Of a DNA stretch of 64,000 bases, positions 1 through 11,869 are shown piece by piece. The DNA is from Ianthella basta (taxonomy: Eukaryota; Porifera; Demospongiae; Verongiida; Ianthellidae), in assembly GCA_964019415.1 (NCBI GenBank), contig OZ025884.1, positions 3,120,693-3,184,692 of the forward strand, read 5' to 3'. The position numbers and the translations under genes were made by a program. The first letter of the stretch is position 1, and each line of letters begins with the position of its first letter. Below the pieces are notes generated by a model, which did not search any database, was not told where the DNA came from, and saw only the letters and a list, made by a program, of their open reading frames with translations.

Positions 1-32
1 AGAGGTGTGAGATAAAGCATTGGGTCTGGCCA

Positions 33-1010
33 TCAGAAGAAGTGCAGTTTGGGTGGAAAAAAGCAGTGCCACAGTAACATTAGAAGGAAAGATGGCTGCA
101 TCATGAAGGGAGGGACAGTAGCAGGGGAGTTGGATGGAGGCACAGTTGTTCCTAGTGGAGGCAAGGTGATGGCAATGGGAAGTGTTGAGGAGCCAGAAAG
201 GGAACTGGCTGAATTGAGTGGAACAAGTGGGGCGACATCAGAAAATCTCTGGAACTTGCAAATTTGTTGATCAGATGGAGTGCTCCAATCACATGGAACT
301 GCTTCAGGCTGGTGTGTGAATAGCGGTGCCAAGTAGTTCTTGCTGTAGATATTATTATATCCTACCTGATATCTCCTCTTGTATATTGCAATCTGCTAAC
401 TTGAAAATGCAGGTACAGAGGCATTTGATGTGTGCACATTCTGTAGTGGGCAGGTGAATCACCATCATACATAGGGCTGGATGGGTTGCTTGGTTCAACA
501 ATTTACGGAGTACTCTTTTTAGGGAAGAGGAATAGCTTCACGATTTAATGGATGGATGCCACAATTCCTAAACCCAGCCACAATAATCTCTGGAGTCGCA
601 GCTTTTAGCCAAGACTCTGAGCAAACACTGGAAAAGCTGAACTTCGTTGTCATCATTCCAGGGTTGTGCTGTTGGAAGCATAGCAAACTTGTGTCTAGTG
701 GTGTTTTAATGGCCCAAACACTGTGCAGTTCAGTGGTTGTGAATCCTGAGTGGTGTGAGGGGGTAAACAGAGCATGAAAACACTCTCCTTCTGTGCCAAT
801 CCAATGCTTGCCACTTCATAGTGTGAGTTTTGGCCATCCAGCATTAGGAGGAGTGGCCTTCCTGGCACAGCATACTGTAGGAAATGGTCATTAACCAGTG
901 GCTAAATAGCTCCTGGTCTGTCTACTCCTTGGTCATGCTGTAGAATGATCATGGCACCCCTTCTATGGTCTGTTGATGGTTTAGGTACTTGCTCTCATAG
1001 ATAACCATAT
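33..1010 (-). pseudogene. Decayed pogo/Tigger-type (DDE_1) transposase fragment
   Basis: Reading the minus strand in shifting frames gives the C-terminal half of a pogo/Tigger-like DDE transposase. A segment near 840-895 reads ...HFLQYAVPGRPLLLMLDG. It is followed by QNSHY and, near 710-760, CLPPHTTQDSQPLN and FGPLK; the next conserved block, near 540-600, reads IVAGFRNCGIHPLNREAIP. These are hallmark blocks of the DDE_1 superfamily: the second catalytic Asp in the LLLMLDG strand and the PPHTT..QPL loop. A frameshift separates ELFSHWL from NDHFLQY near 900, and in-frame stops occur on both sides, so no intact protein is possible. A Pro/Ser/Thr-rich minus-strand reading frame at 33-332 may be the C-terminal tail. 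I found no terminal inverted repeats, so the boundaries are approximate. Confidence 0.75.
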
Positions 1011-2632
1011 ATAGGTGTCAAGATTCAGCTTACACGTCACTACTGGTGGCCAGGGATGAGGACAGACCTCATACACTTGTCCAGAGGATTCCTTTCTAAT
1101 TCGATCCTAGGGTTGTGCACTGTGATGGGAATGAGGAAAGTCAATGCTACAGCATATCATCCCCTAGAAGATGAATTAGTTGACAATGTAACTGCACTCT
1201 GACTGACATGCTTGCAGAGATTGCTGAGAAGGGAGGCCTGACAGGGGAATTGTAACATTGTGCACCCCTGTCCACCCTGTAATTCTACAGTAATTTAGTA
1301 AATAGATGTTAATGAGGTCAACATTAGTCTTTGCCCTATTGTCTAGCTATAATCTCAATGTTTAGAAATGGTTTATATTCAGGTTGAACTTGTTGTATGG
1401 TGGCTCTATGAATAATGGTGTTGAGGCTGTTGCCAGCGTTAGTGTTCCAAGAAGCAGCGTTTGCCCTGATAGAACATTACACAGTCACACATCTGATCAC
1501 TGTCATCTGCTCCTTCTTGCCTGCCACTCTGTATCACACTTTCCATTGCCCACACTTGGCAATCACATTTGGTGGGCAGTGATCAATGTTGTAGATTTGG
1601 GCAGCACTTGTGGACAGATAGTGTTAATGAAGAGTGTCTTGTACGAGGATGTAGTATTATGTGATTACATCTTTGTTGGTACAGTTCATGTGCAGTGGCA
1701 TCTCCACATTGAAGGGTTAGCTGTGGCTGCCTCTCGTTGAGCCTTCACCACCAGCAATCTGTCACATGCTGTGAGTGAAGGACTTCTTTCTCCCCAGCCA
1801 TTTCCCCTCAAGTGTGTGTGGCAAATTGTCTTTTCATAGTGTACTTCTGCGGCTTCAACCAAATGGTCAGTGAGCATGATCCTCCTTTGGGTTCAGGTAT
1901 GGCTGTAGCCCATGATTTCTGCCATGCATGACCCTACCAGACAAGACTTACCTGTAGATCAAAATCAAAAGCCCTCACTTGGATTCTGGTGCAGCAACTA
2001 CTTGAAACAGCTAGTCCATAGCTTTGGAAGTGTCTTGCAGTTGCGTCAACATCTTGCTTGTCCATCCACTTATTCAACAACTCCGTAGACTGCTCCATCA
2101 ATTCTGTCCACACCGTCATGAATGTGTGACATAAAGCTGGCTGATAATTGGTACTAACCCTAAGGTGTCTACACTGTGAGCAGCTTCAAACTGCTGTACA
2201 TCTATCGACCTGCTTGCTTAGGAGTCAGTAACCCCCTTATCTGCTCCATAGGTAGTTCATTCAGAATGGAAATTTGTCACTGAAATAGAACCTTATTGGG
2301 GAAAGGGAACGGGCAGCAGTGTTTGGTGTAACAGCTACCATGTATTCTCTGGCCTCCTCTCAAGGAAGCAGTATGCCTGTTGTCTGCAGCTACCATTGAA
2401 CAGATGATTTGTCTTTCAAATTAAAAATTATCCCCGACAGTAGTTTGTGCAGGGAATCATTCTACGTAGTTGCACCACAACAGTCTTATGGTATGTCTAA
2501 TTGGTAGATCATTAGTAGAATTTGTACTGAAGCCATAAGTCTGCATTGTTCTAGTCATGAAATGTGGGAGGAATGTCTGTATACCTGCTGGTTTGAGTAA
2601 TCATTAATGTAATTTCCATATTTGTGCAAATG
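1011..2632. other. No confident gene; possible remnant of the same transposon
   Basis: This stretch lies upstream of the decayed transposase with respect to its direction. It has short minus-strand reading frames (for example 1686-1877 and 1934-2119) with no family signature I recognise. They could be the eroded N-terminal part of the transposase or unrelated sequence. Nothing else is supported. Confidence 0.3.
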
Positions 2633-2968
2633 CCGTATATTGCAAAATTTTCGCGACCTAATAATTTCGCGAATCGCTGCCAAAACAGGTGTCAGAAATA
2701 TTCGCGAATAAAAATTTCGTGAAGGAGACTCTACAAAGTAGACATTAAAGCCTATTTAGTGCAAATAGCAGGAGCAATCGCTTCTAAAATGAAGAAGACG
2801 AAAGAGCTACACGCTGTTTGTTGATCCGCCATTTTATTATGACATTACCGCATACACAAGTTATTATTATATCATAGGTATTATATGCATATAAAATTCG
2901 CAATAGAAATTTTCGCGAATTGCTTCATTCGCGAAAATTATTGGTCGCAAACATTTTGCGATATACGG
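2633..2968. mobile_element. MITE-like element with CCGTATAT..TTCGCGA inverted ends
   Basis: The two ends are inverted repeats of about 40 bp. The left end starts CCGTATATTGCAAAAT and the right end, reverse-complemented, starts CCGTATATCGCAAAAT. Both continue with TT(T/C)GCGACC and then a short spacer to TAAT(T/A)TTCGCGAA. The internal 250 bp has no coding capacity. This is a non-autonomous DNA element, and its CCGTAT terminus is shared with other elements at 25.86 and 15.2 kb. A TA follows the right end but the left flank reads TG, so a TA duplication cannot be confirmed. Confidence 0.7.
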
Positions 2969-4540
2969 TAGGGGTCTAGACCTCTATTTCCTTCCAGAGG
3001 TTTTTGATCTGGCCTCTATTCGTGCCTGGCTTCTATTAAATTCTGTACAAAATGAACTAATACCTAGCCATGTTTCCTATATTAAATCAGTGATAATACA
3101 TGGCTGCGCTCGAGATCCATGCATGCTGAACTCATTTTTGTAGGTGCAAGCTTGAAGAAGTCGCCACATTCACATTTCAGTTCAGCGATGCCCATCTACC
3201 TAAAAGTGGCTTCTTTCGTGGCTGCGCTTGTTCCATACCTTTAGCTACAGGAAAAAGACTCAGTATGTATTTCTATTGGACATCGCTACTGCAGTGAGAC
3301 TCCAAGCAGTCACTAAACATCTTGCTGCATTCCATTCATACCTAAAGCATGCAGCTCAGATGCTGAAGAGTGTCATGCAGTGTGTGGATATCAGACCCAG
3401 TGTCAATTCAAACCCAGCCTCTATTTGAGACCCGGCCTCGATGAAAGAATTGCTGCTCAGATCCCCAATTTCAAATTGAGCCCTAGCTTCTATACGGACA
3501 AATTCTGTAGCAGTTACAACCCACTTCCGAGGACTGCAAGTCAAATACAATATGAGGCTGAGATCAGTGTCATTATTTGAAATGCTTATGGAAATGGCCC
3601 ATGTACCATGTTTACACAAATAAAAGATAATGTGAACTACACATGGTAGGAAAGAGAGGGGCTGGGAAAACGTATACACCCAGAATCTGTATCACTGTGT
3701 ATGTGGTTGACAGATTTGAGTACTAGATTTAGAGCGATCTTCACACTAGAAAGCTGTTTGATGCACAATAGCATTTACGATAGCTTCGGAGCTACCATGT
3801 ATAGGCGTAAGCGCAGAAGCAAAGTTGGCAACTGCCATTTGCAATGAAGAAGCTGCCAGTTTCAAAGCTTTGCATAAGTCAGCAACTAACTTGTTATTTC
3901 TATTAGCTTTAGTTGTGTTGCATTTCAGCAATGAACAACAACTTTCTTCCTAGATAACATCTGATATTATGCCCTTGCATATTTATTCACTAGAGTGCTA
4001 TTATTTGCCACAGCAATTGGATACAATAGTTCATGCAGTGAAGAATGGGACTGAGTGACAGACTTGTATATACACATAGTTGATTTAAGATACTGATAAT
4101 ATTCTTGCTGGTGCATGCTGAGTTGTAAATAGCATTTTCATTCCTTATGTTGGGTTTCAATTTGATAGAAACACAATGACGTGAGACACAGGCTTCGCAC
4201 CCAGCTGTTGGGAGGATTCTCAAGTGACAGACAAGTGCTTCAGGAAGGACATATGTAAGTATGTGCAATATACTGTGCTGCATATTGAGTTCTTCTTATT
4301 GCTTCTACATTCCTATAGGTTGTAGGCATAATTTTGATTGGCTATGCTTGGATTTATTACTTGTTCACATGTATGTAGGACGCTGCAACCTATGAAATGG
4401 AGGGGTACTCAGCTTTTTCACTTACGTTCCCAGTCAAGTAAAGTGCAGCGACAGGCTCCAATATGCCAGGTGTCATCATCATCAGTGCAGAAAGTTGGTC
4501 AGATGGAGCCGCAAAGTGATCAGTGAGACCCTACATATTC
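2969..4540. other. Non-coding; scattered repeat-like sequence
   Basis: No gene is supported. The stretch at 3000-3680 has repeated short phrases of the type GGCCTCTATT / GAGACCCGGCCTC, reminiscent of decayed repeats (a similar phrase recurs near 56050). The segment 3598-3665 resembles one arm of the fold-back element at 39.19-39.44 kb, with a shared ACACATGGTA-AGGAAAG-type block. Confidence 0.35.
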
Positions 4541-4548
4541 CATGCTAT

Positions 4549-5010
4549 CCCTACATAGACAGCACAGTAGTGCTGTTTATGCAGGGAATGGCATTAGTTG
4601 TGTGTATGCTGTAGTACAAATGAAAAGTAGCATTGCAGTGTACTATGGTTTAGGGTTACAAAACCAGTGAACAAGTGTCGGTTGTTTGCTATGCGGACCA
4701 ACATTACTTGCAAGTGAAAGCGTACACTTCTGCAGAAACAGATCTTGACATTTTTCATGTTTCGTCTTATTATTATTATCAGGGGTATAGGGATGGTGGT
4801 GGTTGTTTATATGCAGTAATACAACAGGAACATAGTGCTATTCCCATATAGGATGGTAAACTTTACTCCCTAGCGAAAGTACGCGCCACAGTAGAAATGG
4901 ACTTTGGCACTCTCCAGGTTTCATCATCTTCTTCTTCTTCTTCCTTTGCTCTGACAGATGTTGTGCACAAACAGTAAGGTGCTTGCAAATCAGACACCCG
5001 CACATACACC
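4549..5010 (+). repeat. Partial copies of a roughly 1-kb composite interspersed repeat
   Basis: From 4551 the sequence starts ATAGACAGCACAGTAGTGCTG, the same start as a fuller copy at 11.87 kb. It continues through ...GTTGTGTGTATGCTGTA and TTTCATGTTTCGTCTTATT. A second, overlapping copy starts again near 4790 (GTGGTTGTTTATATGCAGTA...) and runs through the CTTCTTCTTCTT tract and CTCTGACAG to about 5010. Both lack the 3' part seen in the copies at 11.87 and 42.2 kb. There is no coding capacity. Confidence 0.6.
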
Positions 5011-5924
5011 GCTTGCACTCGACTGTATTTCTTTGTAGTAAGTTGGAGTGCTGCACGGTTTCACTTTGCAGCTGGTGCTTTTGCAGCCTTTGGGACTCAA
5101 GCATAGAGAGCAGGCCGCTGCCGTATTTGTTAGACATAAGGCAACCAGTTGGCACCGTGTAGAATTGTCAGTTATTCAGTGCTATATAATTAGGAATGGT
5201 AAAGGCCAGTACTTGCCAAATGTCCTGCAGCTGTGGCTGTTGCTCATCATGCAGTTTACGCTCTGTAAATAAGAAGTATGTAGGGATGGTGCAGTAACTC
5301 CATATAATAATGCATTGGCAGAAAGGTGAGAGCTGTGACTCAGTATCACTCAGCTTTCATCTTGAAAGAAATTATGAACATTCTGCACATTTGCATTACA
5401 ATCCCCACATCTCTACATCTCAGTTGGTTTAATTTCAAACAAACATAATCTGTGGATGCCTCAATGCAGATGTGGGATTGTTGCAAATTATCAAGCTTCT
5501 TATAAGAGAATTTGTTGCTTTCCAGGCAGATTTGTGCATGCTTGCAGATTTTTGGGCGATTCACTCCCTTTAGGCCTTTGTTCATTCTAATATGCACACA
5601 CAGGCATGCAGCACAGCAGACACACAGCTAGTGCTTAACATACACATGTTACCATGAGTTCACTCATCCTGAGATGCACACCTTGAAGCATAACTTACTA
5701 TCATGGCTACGCTGTCTCAATATCTTGCAGTATCATCTCTTTGCACATAGTTATTTACATGCAACACCAGCATGTGTACCTTCAATTTATACCCATGAAC
5801 CCCTCCACCACATTCGGGATACATTTGTAATTGTTATTTGCTATCCTTGCAAGAAAATTGGACTTACCCATGTGCAATTTACAATCATTCCAATGGCCTA
5901 AAAACTACAGAAACAAGGGTTGTA
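5011..5924. other. No gene recognised
   Basis: Only short unsupported reading frames are present. A GTAGGGATGGTGCAGTA phrase near 5280 is part of the same repeat vocabulary as the elements at 5.9-8.1 kb. Confidence 0.3.
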
Positions 5925-6120
5925 AAGTGTATCCTGCAGAACAAGGACAGATGTAGGGATGGTGCAGTGTATGTGAGATGTATGGCAAAATCAACTGGCA
6001 GAAAAAACACAGGAATGAGGAGGGGGACCGGTCCATACAACCAGGTCAACATTTGCTGGCTGCAAGACACTTTGTATACATTTTCATCATCCCTACATCT
6101 GTCAACATTTGCCTCACCTA
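5925..6120 (+). repeat. Arm of a dispersed inverted repeat pair (partner at 7970-8135)
   Basis: The sequence from the AACAAGGACAGATGTAG block through the ATCAACTGG and CCTACATCTGTCAACATTTGCC blocks reappears in reverse complement at about 7970-8135. The partner contains CTACATCTGTCCTTGTT, CCAGTTGATTTTGC and AATGTTGCCAGATGTAG. The two arms flank about 1.85 kb that holds two other fold-back elements. The long minus-strand frame overlapping it (5885-6388) has no family signature. Confidence 0.6.
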
Positions 6121-6274
6121 CAACTATTGCACACCCTGTCAAACTATTCAGCAGAAATAGGCAGATATATGAATAAAAAAGATTATACCAATATGCATAA
6201 TTAAAATAATAACAAACAACATCATACAAGGCATTACAGCTGTGGCACACGCATATGTGTGTGCATCCATGCAA

Positions 6275-6560
6275 GAAAATTATATATGAATAAAATGAAA
6301 AATAAAAATTTTCTACAAAACCTACTAAAGATGTAGGGCTGGCATAAAAGGTATGGAAACAAGGAAAGGCTACTACACAGTGGAGCATTCACCATTGTCC
6401 CTACATTGAAGAGTGTTTTACTGTATAGTACTACACACTTGCATGTAGGAACAATGGTGAATGCAATGTGTAGTAGCCTTCCCTTGTTTCTGAACTTTTT
6501 ATACCAGCCCTACATCTCTAGTAGTTTTTGTAGCAAATTTTATTCTTTCTAGTTTCTGCA
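6275..6560. repeat. Fold-back MITE, family A copy 1
   Basis: This is a near-complete palindrome. The left arm runs from the AAAAATTTTCTACAAAACCT block through GATGTAGGGCTGGCATAAAA and AAACAAGGAAAGGCTACTAC to CCATTGTCCCTACAT. It is mirrored on the right by ATGTAGGAACAATGG, GTAGTAGCCTTCCCTTGTTT and TTTTTATACCAGCCCTACATC. The copies at 12.56 kb and 43.05 kb are clearly related. There is no coding potential, so it is a non-autonomous DNA element. Confidence 0.75.
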
Positions 6561-6828
6561 TTTTTCATGGAGCGTAAGCTCAAATGTTCACTACACTACT
6601 GTCTGCATACCACTGTCATGCCCTCACCAGTTATCTCTGTTGTGCACTCACATTACATATGCACTTCATTGTCAATTCTTGTGGAAATGTTACAACTCCA
6701 TAGTTTTGGCTTTCAGCATATCATCATTCAGTTACATAATGCATGTTAAATTTACACCCCATCTCCTGCGATTACTATTATTATATATAACTGCCTCATG
6801 CCTGCCCGGCCCCTGTGCTTGACTTATC

Positions 6829-7075
6829 AGACGTCACGTTCGTGATGTCTATTTAGGAATGTGCCCGGTTCTAAATGGTGTCCCCTATCTTAATGTATTA
6901 GTGCGATTCAGCAAAACTAGCCAAACGGCGGTGGCTAAGAACAATTAAAGGCCATGGATAGGCTTCTTTTGATGTATTGACGACAGCAGTGTGCCCAAAG
7001 GCAACCTGGAGTGTATGTAAGAAAAAAGCGTCGTAAGCTGCTCATACCCCATTTGTTCTTTTCATAGTCTTCTTA
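6829..7075 (+). repeat. Dispersed repeat D, copy 1
   Basis: The sequence starting GACGTCACGTTCGTGATGTC and containing TTTAGGAATGTGCCCG, CAGCAAAACTAGC, GAACAATTAAAGGCCATG and ACCCCATTTGTTCTTTT is repeated at 23339-23580. In both places a family B fold-back follows a few hundred bases downstream, so both are probably parts of one larger element. Confidence 0.65.
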
Positions 7076-7454
7076 TTCTCCTTCCCACAGAATGTTTGCG
7101 CGCACATAGCGCACGACACAGGGCACCTGCGTCCCCAATTTGTGTACGATGACTTACGTACCTAGGTTAAGGACTAGGACCTGAGCGCTGGTGGCTATCC
7201 AAAAGTACAGCGCTGAAGTGGGCAGGAAATTTGTCCTCCCCGTGTATTAAAGATACCCCAATGCCGCCATTTTGTTGTGCTGGTATACCGTGCGGTACAT
7301 GGCAGCCGCTTTCTCTAAAGTGGCATAACTGTGCTCGACGCTCTGCACAATCTTCAGCTAATTTAAGGAAGGGCTATTAGTCAGCGCTGGTATTAATCTG
7401 CAGCTGGTGTAACCATAGTCCTTTGGATATGCAAAACTGTACAAACTAGTGTAT

Positions 7455-7770
7455 AAAAATTCCTTTAGAATTAAAAGGGATTTAGGAATGGCCAGCAGAA
7501 CAAGCATAGAAACAAGCAACAGTAACTCAACACCATGGTGAACCACATTGCCGTGAGATCGCTATGCATTCCTAATTTCCTTGTAGAGCTACTTGGTCCC
7601 AAATGTCTGGCTAGCTAGTCCCATGTAGCTACAAGGAAATAAGGAATGCATAGCAAACTTCACGGCAATGTGGTTCATCATGGTGTTGAGTTACTGTTGC
7701 TCGTTTTTATGCTTTTTCTGCTGGCCATTCCTAAATTCCTTTTAATTCTAAAGGAATTTTAACACACTAG
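7455..7770. repeat. Fold-back MITE, family B copy 1
   Basis: Long inverted arms surround a short centre. The left arm contains TTTAGAATTAAAAGG, GGAATGGCCAGCAGAA, AACTCAACACCATGGTGAAC and ATGCATTCCTAATTTCCTTG. The right arm mirrors it with CAAGGAAATAAGGAATGCAT, ATCATGGTGTTGAGTT, TTCTGCTGGCCATTCC and CCTTTTAATTCTAAAGG. The relative at 23805-24075 has the same layout. Confidence 0.75.
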
Positions 7771-7969
7771 TGTACTTACATGCCTGTATGCAGATTGGTG
7801 GTATGTATATGGGAAGATGAATAGCTGGAATGGACATGCAGCAGTAGTCTAGCATGCCAGCCCATTTTCTTGCACACTCATTATAGCACAATAGCAAGTA
7901 GGCAAAGAAATAGGGGGAGGTAGCAAGACTAGTGCAGATGTTAATTGGAAGTGTGGCAAAATGTTGCCA

Positions 7970-8135
7970 GATGTAGAGATGGTGAAAATGTTTCCAAAGT
8001 ATCCTGAAGCTAGCGAATATTGGCCTGGTTGTATGGGCCGGCCACCTCCTTGTTCCTGAGTTTTTTCCACCAGTTGATTTTGCAATATTTTTCTCACACA
8101 CTGCACCATTTCTACATCTGTCCTTGTTATTGCAA
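7970..8135 (-). repeat. Arm of a dispersed inverted repeat pair (partner at 5925-6120)
   Basis: This is the reverse-complement counterpart of the 5925-6120 repeat; the shared blocks are given there. No coding function is seen. Confidence 0.6.
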
Positions 8136-8149
8136 GAAACACGTTTACA

Positions 8150-8700
8150 TGCCTCTTCTATTCTTCTTCATTCTCTTCTCTGACAGCAATAGTTCATGAA
8201 CCACAGCGACTAAGATATTTTTAACACAGAATTATCCTGTTTTCAGCTGGGAGTGTTCCTTTGTATGTTAGAAACCACCTTGATCAAGTATCACTGGCTA
8301 TGATTACTGGGTCTGTTCAGAAATGTTGTTACATGCTAGATGCCATTTTATGAGTCGTTGACGCCTGGCAGTTTTCTGCCTACTATTCCTTTAATTTCTG
8401 TTGAATAGCTTTGCTGGGCTGTCAGATGTCTATTTGGAGGTGTATACAAGATGAGCTTTTGTCAAATTTAGCTTGTGCATTGTTTCAAAGAATATCTGTG
8501 GTCATGCATATCCCAACATTTTTAATTAATACTTGGTTAGCTTCTGGTCGCCGTTTCTCAGGTCTTTCTGGTGGACTAGTGCGGAAAGGTGCTAGCTGTT
8601 GAGCTCCAGGATTACAGAAATAAGGTCCTATACTTGCATGGATGTCCTGAGGTTGCGACTTGGCATGTGCAACTTGCACACCATAATAGGATAGAAACTG
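8150..8700 (+). repeat. Composite interspersed repeat, partial copy (3' portion)
   Basis: It matches the internal and 3' parts of the fuller copies at 11.87 and 42.2 kb. Shared blocks are CTCTGACAGCAATAGTTCATG, TTCCTTTGTATGTTAGAAACC, CTTCTGGTCGCCGTTTCTC, AGGTGCTAGC and CCAGGATTACAGAAATAAGG. The 5' part and the terminal palindrome are missing. Confidence 0.6.
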
Positions 8701-9412
8701 GAATTGTTACATGATGAAGCCATACATCAAAAGAAACAACTGTGCGTTATTTTGGCAAATGCACTGGATAACGCACAGTTGCCTTATTTGGAAGTGTATA
8801 ACGCATTGTTTGTTGTATAACGCACTGCTTTGAAAGGGGCTCTTATTGACATATCCAATCATTTTCTAGCCTTATGTAAATGTTTTAGCAAAATCCCTTT
8901 GATATTCAGCACCTTGTGAACTTTTACATGAACTTTGGCTCCTCAATGATGAGTGCATGACACTTAGAAATGATCATCCTCAGAAATTTATGCCTAGCAC
9001 AGCACTGCACATGCATGTTTGATGGCAGAGTCTTGGAATTGTGCATGCAATATCTTTAGAGTTTTCTGAATGTGATTTTAGTGTGAAAGAAAGTCCCTCC
9101 ACTCTCCAAGCTCTACAGGCCTTCCAATTTCATGCAGTCTGCATTCTTCAGGGAAGCTCTGAGTTCATACGCCGTTAGCAGGTCTTCAAATCATCTGCCA
9201 TAGCGTCGACTCAAACACCGCCGTCACCTTATTCAGAAGGAGAGGTCGCTGACAGTCTTTACCCTCGCTACGCTTAACCTTTCACCTTTCTTCGTCAAGA
9301 AGAGCGTGTTCTCTGGTTTCTATAGTAATTACAGCCTAGTTCCTTTGGTAAAATGATTCGACGGCAAGGGAATTCAAGCGCAAATCGTTTCTGTTCGAAC
9401 TGTAACAAGCCA
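8701..9412. other. No gene recognised
   Basis: There is a short inverted pair around 8738-8770: ACTGTGCGTTATTTTGG against TGGATAACGCACAGTT. Related ATAACGCA words follow up to 8825. No gene is seen. Confidence 0.35.
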
Positions 9413-9514
9413 GTTATCACATGGCCCCTCGGGCGTTTCGCTAATTTATCGCACTCGGGCGCTTCGCGCCCTTGTGTGATAAATTAGCGAACGCCCTCGT
9501 GGCCATGGGATAAC
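9413..9514. repeat. Roughly 100-bp palindrome (hairpin P1)
   Basis: The arms are GTTATCACATGGCC...CTCGGGCGTTTCGCTAAT and its mirror ATTAGCGAACGCCCTCGTGG...CCATGGGATAAC. They meet at a GC-rich centre, GGGCGCTTCGCGCCC. The DNA could fold into one long stem. It is one of four similarly built hairpins in the window (P1-P4). Confidence 0.8.
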
Positions 9515-9980
9515 TAGTACTTAATCTTATTATAATAAACGTAACGCACATTTCGTTGTTCGGGATAATCTCCTTCAATTCTGGACGAAACGTCACGAAA
9601 CTTGGTAGGATTACGAAGAGGGGGACTGTGAGTAACCTCGCCGAGCCAAAATTTGGTTTAAGGTCGTTCTGTCCGAGTTCATGCCACTTTTACGGTTGCC
9701 GCAATATCTAAGAGATAGGGAAAAATATTGTGTTTGGTTGTGCACGAACTCCTCGTTCAATTTTTCACCAATCTTTGCCAAACTTGGAAGAGTATATCAC
9801 GGCAATACGGGGAGTGACCTAAGGTGGTTAGTGCCTTCGCCGCTGGACTCCTTTAAACGAAATGGATTAACATAAGTAAATTCTGTATGTACGGAGTTTT
9901 ACGGAACGAGTCTACGGAATACTCCCAATTAAATGGACGTTTCTGATTGGTTAAACGCTCAAATTTCAAACGATATGATG
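9515..9980. other. Uncharacterised stretch ending in the terminal hairpin at 9981
   Basis: No gene is supported. Two internal segments resemble each other loosely: ACGTCACGAAACTTGGTAGG near 9590 and ACCAATCTTTGCCAAACTTGG near 9768. The stretch directly precedes the hairpin with an ATAATAATA tail and may be the body of a retroposed element. Confidence 0.35.
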
Positions 9981-10028
9981 GGAACCCACCCGAAGGGCGG
10001 GCATTTGGCTAGTAATAATAATAAATAA
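9981..10028 (+). repeat. Terminal stem-loop with TAA-repeat tail (hairpin H1)
   Basis: AACCCACCC-GAA-GGGCGGGCATT forms a short stem with a GAA loop. It is followed directly by GGCTAGTAATAATAATAAAT. The same arrangement recurs at 11830, 13567 and 52471. The simple-repeat tail suggests the 3' end of a short retroposon. Confidence 0.6.
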
Positions 10029-11829
10029 CAATCTTTACTTGATTCTGTAAATTTATGCCATTCCTGCGTCCATACTATTTTGTAGAAAATTGTGTTTAAT
10101 TGTAGTTTTACTATAATAGTAGCTGTGCAGTGCAAACTTCATTTAGTAATGTACTGTAAGCAGATGTAGTTAACTGTAAGTTCAACTGCATACCTATTTG
10201 TATAGTACAAGTTTGTTCTTCCCCCAATTTCCATCAAATTAGAGCATGCTGAATGGGAATAACATAGTCAGGACACTAGACCCCACTATCATTATTGCAT
10301 AGTGTTGGAAGTGAACTGTCAATATCTTAGCTGAGCTCAACCGATGAAATTGCTGGGAACTGAAGTCATGCTGTGAAGTATTTTGTTCTGTAGCGGACAT
10401 TTATTGACTGAGGTTGTTGTTTCATTTTGAAGGTCTTGCTTTGTCCCCGGAGCCTGTAATCATGGTTTAACACTTCAGTATGATCACTAGGCTATGCATA
10501 CATAAATGAACATTATAATTTACATCTCAGCCAATACCGAATTCAATAGACATCTTGCACAATGTAGGCATGGGTGTTTATACTTTGAATGCAATGTGCA
10601 GGCTTGCACAGTGATGGAAAACGAGCTGCAAATCAACCTTGAAAAGATTGGGAACTGTGTTATACAGCACCTTTCTTCGTCACTGTCACACAGGGAGAAT
10701 GTGGATAATGACAGGATCTGTTGCATTCCTGTGGCTCCTTTATAAATGCATCTGAGCTGCCAAACTACTGTGATTGATCAATATCTTGGGATGAATATCA
10801 ATCCTATATATAATGGAGCTAAGCCCGAGTATCCGCGTTCTGTATTCTTAGGAGCGTTTAGTGTTTAGCGACGCGAAAACGACCAGCTTTCTTATACAGC
10901 ACTTTGGTTTACCTCCATTCGATTCAGCCGTGATGCGAAAACAGCCACGCGTGATGCCTCTGCGGAGAGAATCGGTGAAATACCATTGCGGCAGCCATGT
11001 TTTCTGGATAGCGACGCCATCTTTGCCAAAGGTTGCCAAGGAGCGCGAGGTGGCAGCGCAACTGAACGCAATGATCTTTATAGGAGAAGCTCAGCGCACG
11101 AACGCCAGCAACCAGCGAAGCCAACCATACCCAAGAGACTGAGACCGTGCTGCCCTCAGGCATATCCTGCGAAACGTCTGTGCTTCCTGATGACTGCGCT
11201 CTCCACCTCTATGTACGATTTCCAGGAGCGACTACAGTGGAAGAGCCTGTCCTTACAGAGGATCCTCTAGACAGCAGTCAGCAGCAATTGCAGCAAGATT
11301 AAGACTGCCTGTGGTTAGCTTCTTAGCGTTTTTCTTGCCCAGCCTCAGCAACTTTACGTGCTTGCTCATGATGACATCATTTAGCTAGCTAAAGCCAGGA
11401 CCAGACACACCATTGGTATTTACTTACACAGGCCCCTGTTTTCTCATGGCCAGCTGGATATTACACTCAGTCGCATCGGTGTACTACAGCATCTTAAAGT
11501 TAAAGACAACATACCAATGACCATGGCACATTATAGCTACACTGACAATGTTGTATCATTATCCTGAACATTTTATGACAATTTTTACAGTCTATCTGTT
11601 TCCTCCTTTTCTTGACTTGCACTATATTATGGTCATATGATATTTGAATACTCCAGTCATTGTCAGTCTGTGTGATACACTGATGTTTTCACCTGCACAC
11701 TATGTCAGATAGGCCATTGATGACTATTGAGACCCCACAGCTGTTGCCAATGTGTTGGCCCCCAAATAGCTATCGTAGATGTGCTGGCGTAGACATGCTG
11801 GCGCCGGGTAGCCTTCGTCGGTGCGCCAT
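10029..11829. other. No gene recognised
   Basis: Several overlapping 60-95-codon frames at 10.5-11.3 kb on both strands have no signature, and none is flanked by convincing splice sites that extend it. The GC-richer segment 10850-11180 looks like repeat sequence rather than a host exon. Confidence 0.35.
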
Positions 11830-11864
11830 AGCAGGAAAGCCTGCCGAAGGCGGGCTTTCCTGCT
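11830..11864 (+). repeat. Terminal stem-loop (hairpin H2)
   Basis: The stem is AGCAGGAAAGCCTGCC, the loop GAA and the opposite arm GGCGGGCTTTCCTGCT. Sixteen positions pair with a single wobble. TAGTCTATC follows. It shares the GCC-GAA-GGC core and the trailing TAGT with the other three hairpins, but its outer stem has a different sequence. Confidence 0.65.
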
Positions 11865-11869
11865 AGTCT

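Noticed and set aside
5885..6388. 167-codon minus-strand frame as a membrane protein gene
   Set aside because: It is rich in Tyr, Phe and Cys because it reads AT-rich repeat DNA, lies across two inverted repeat elements and has no family motif.
9413..9514. Bacterial-type terminator or CRISPR repeat
   Set aside because: The sequence is eukaryotic, the palindrome is single, and there is no spacer-repeat array.
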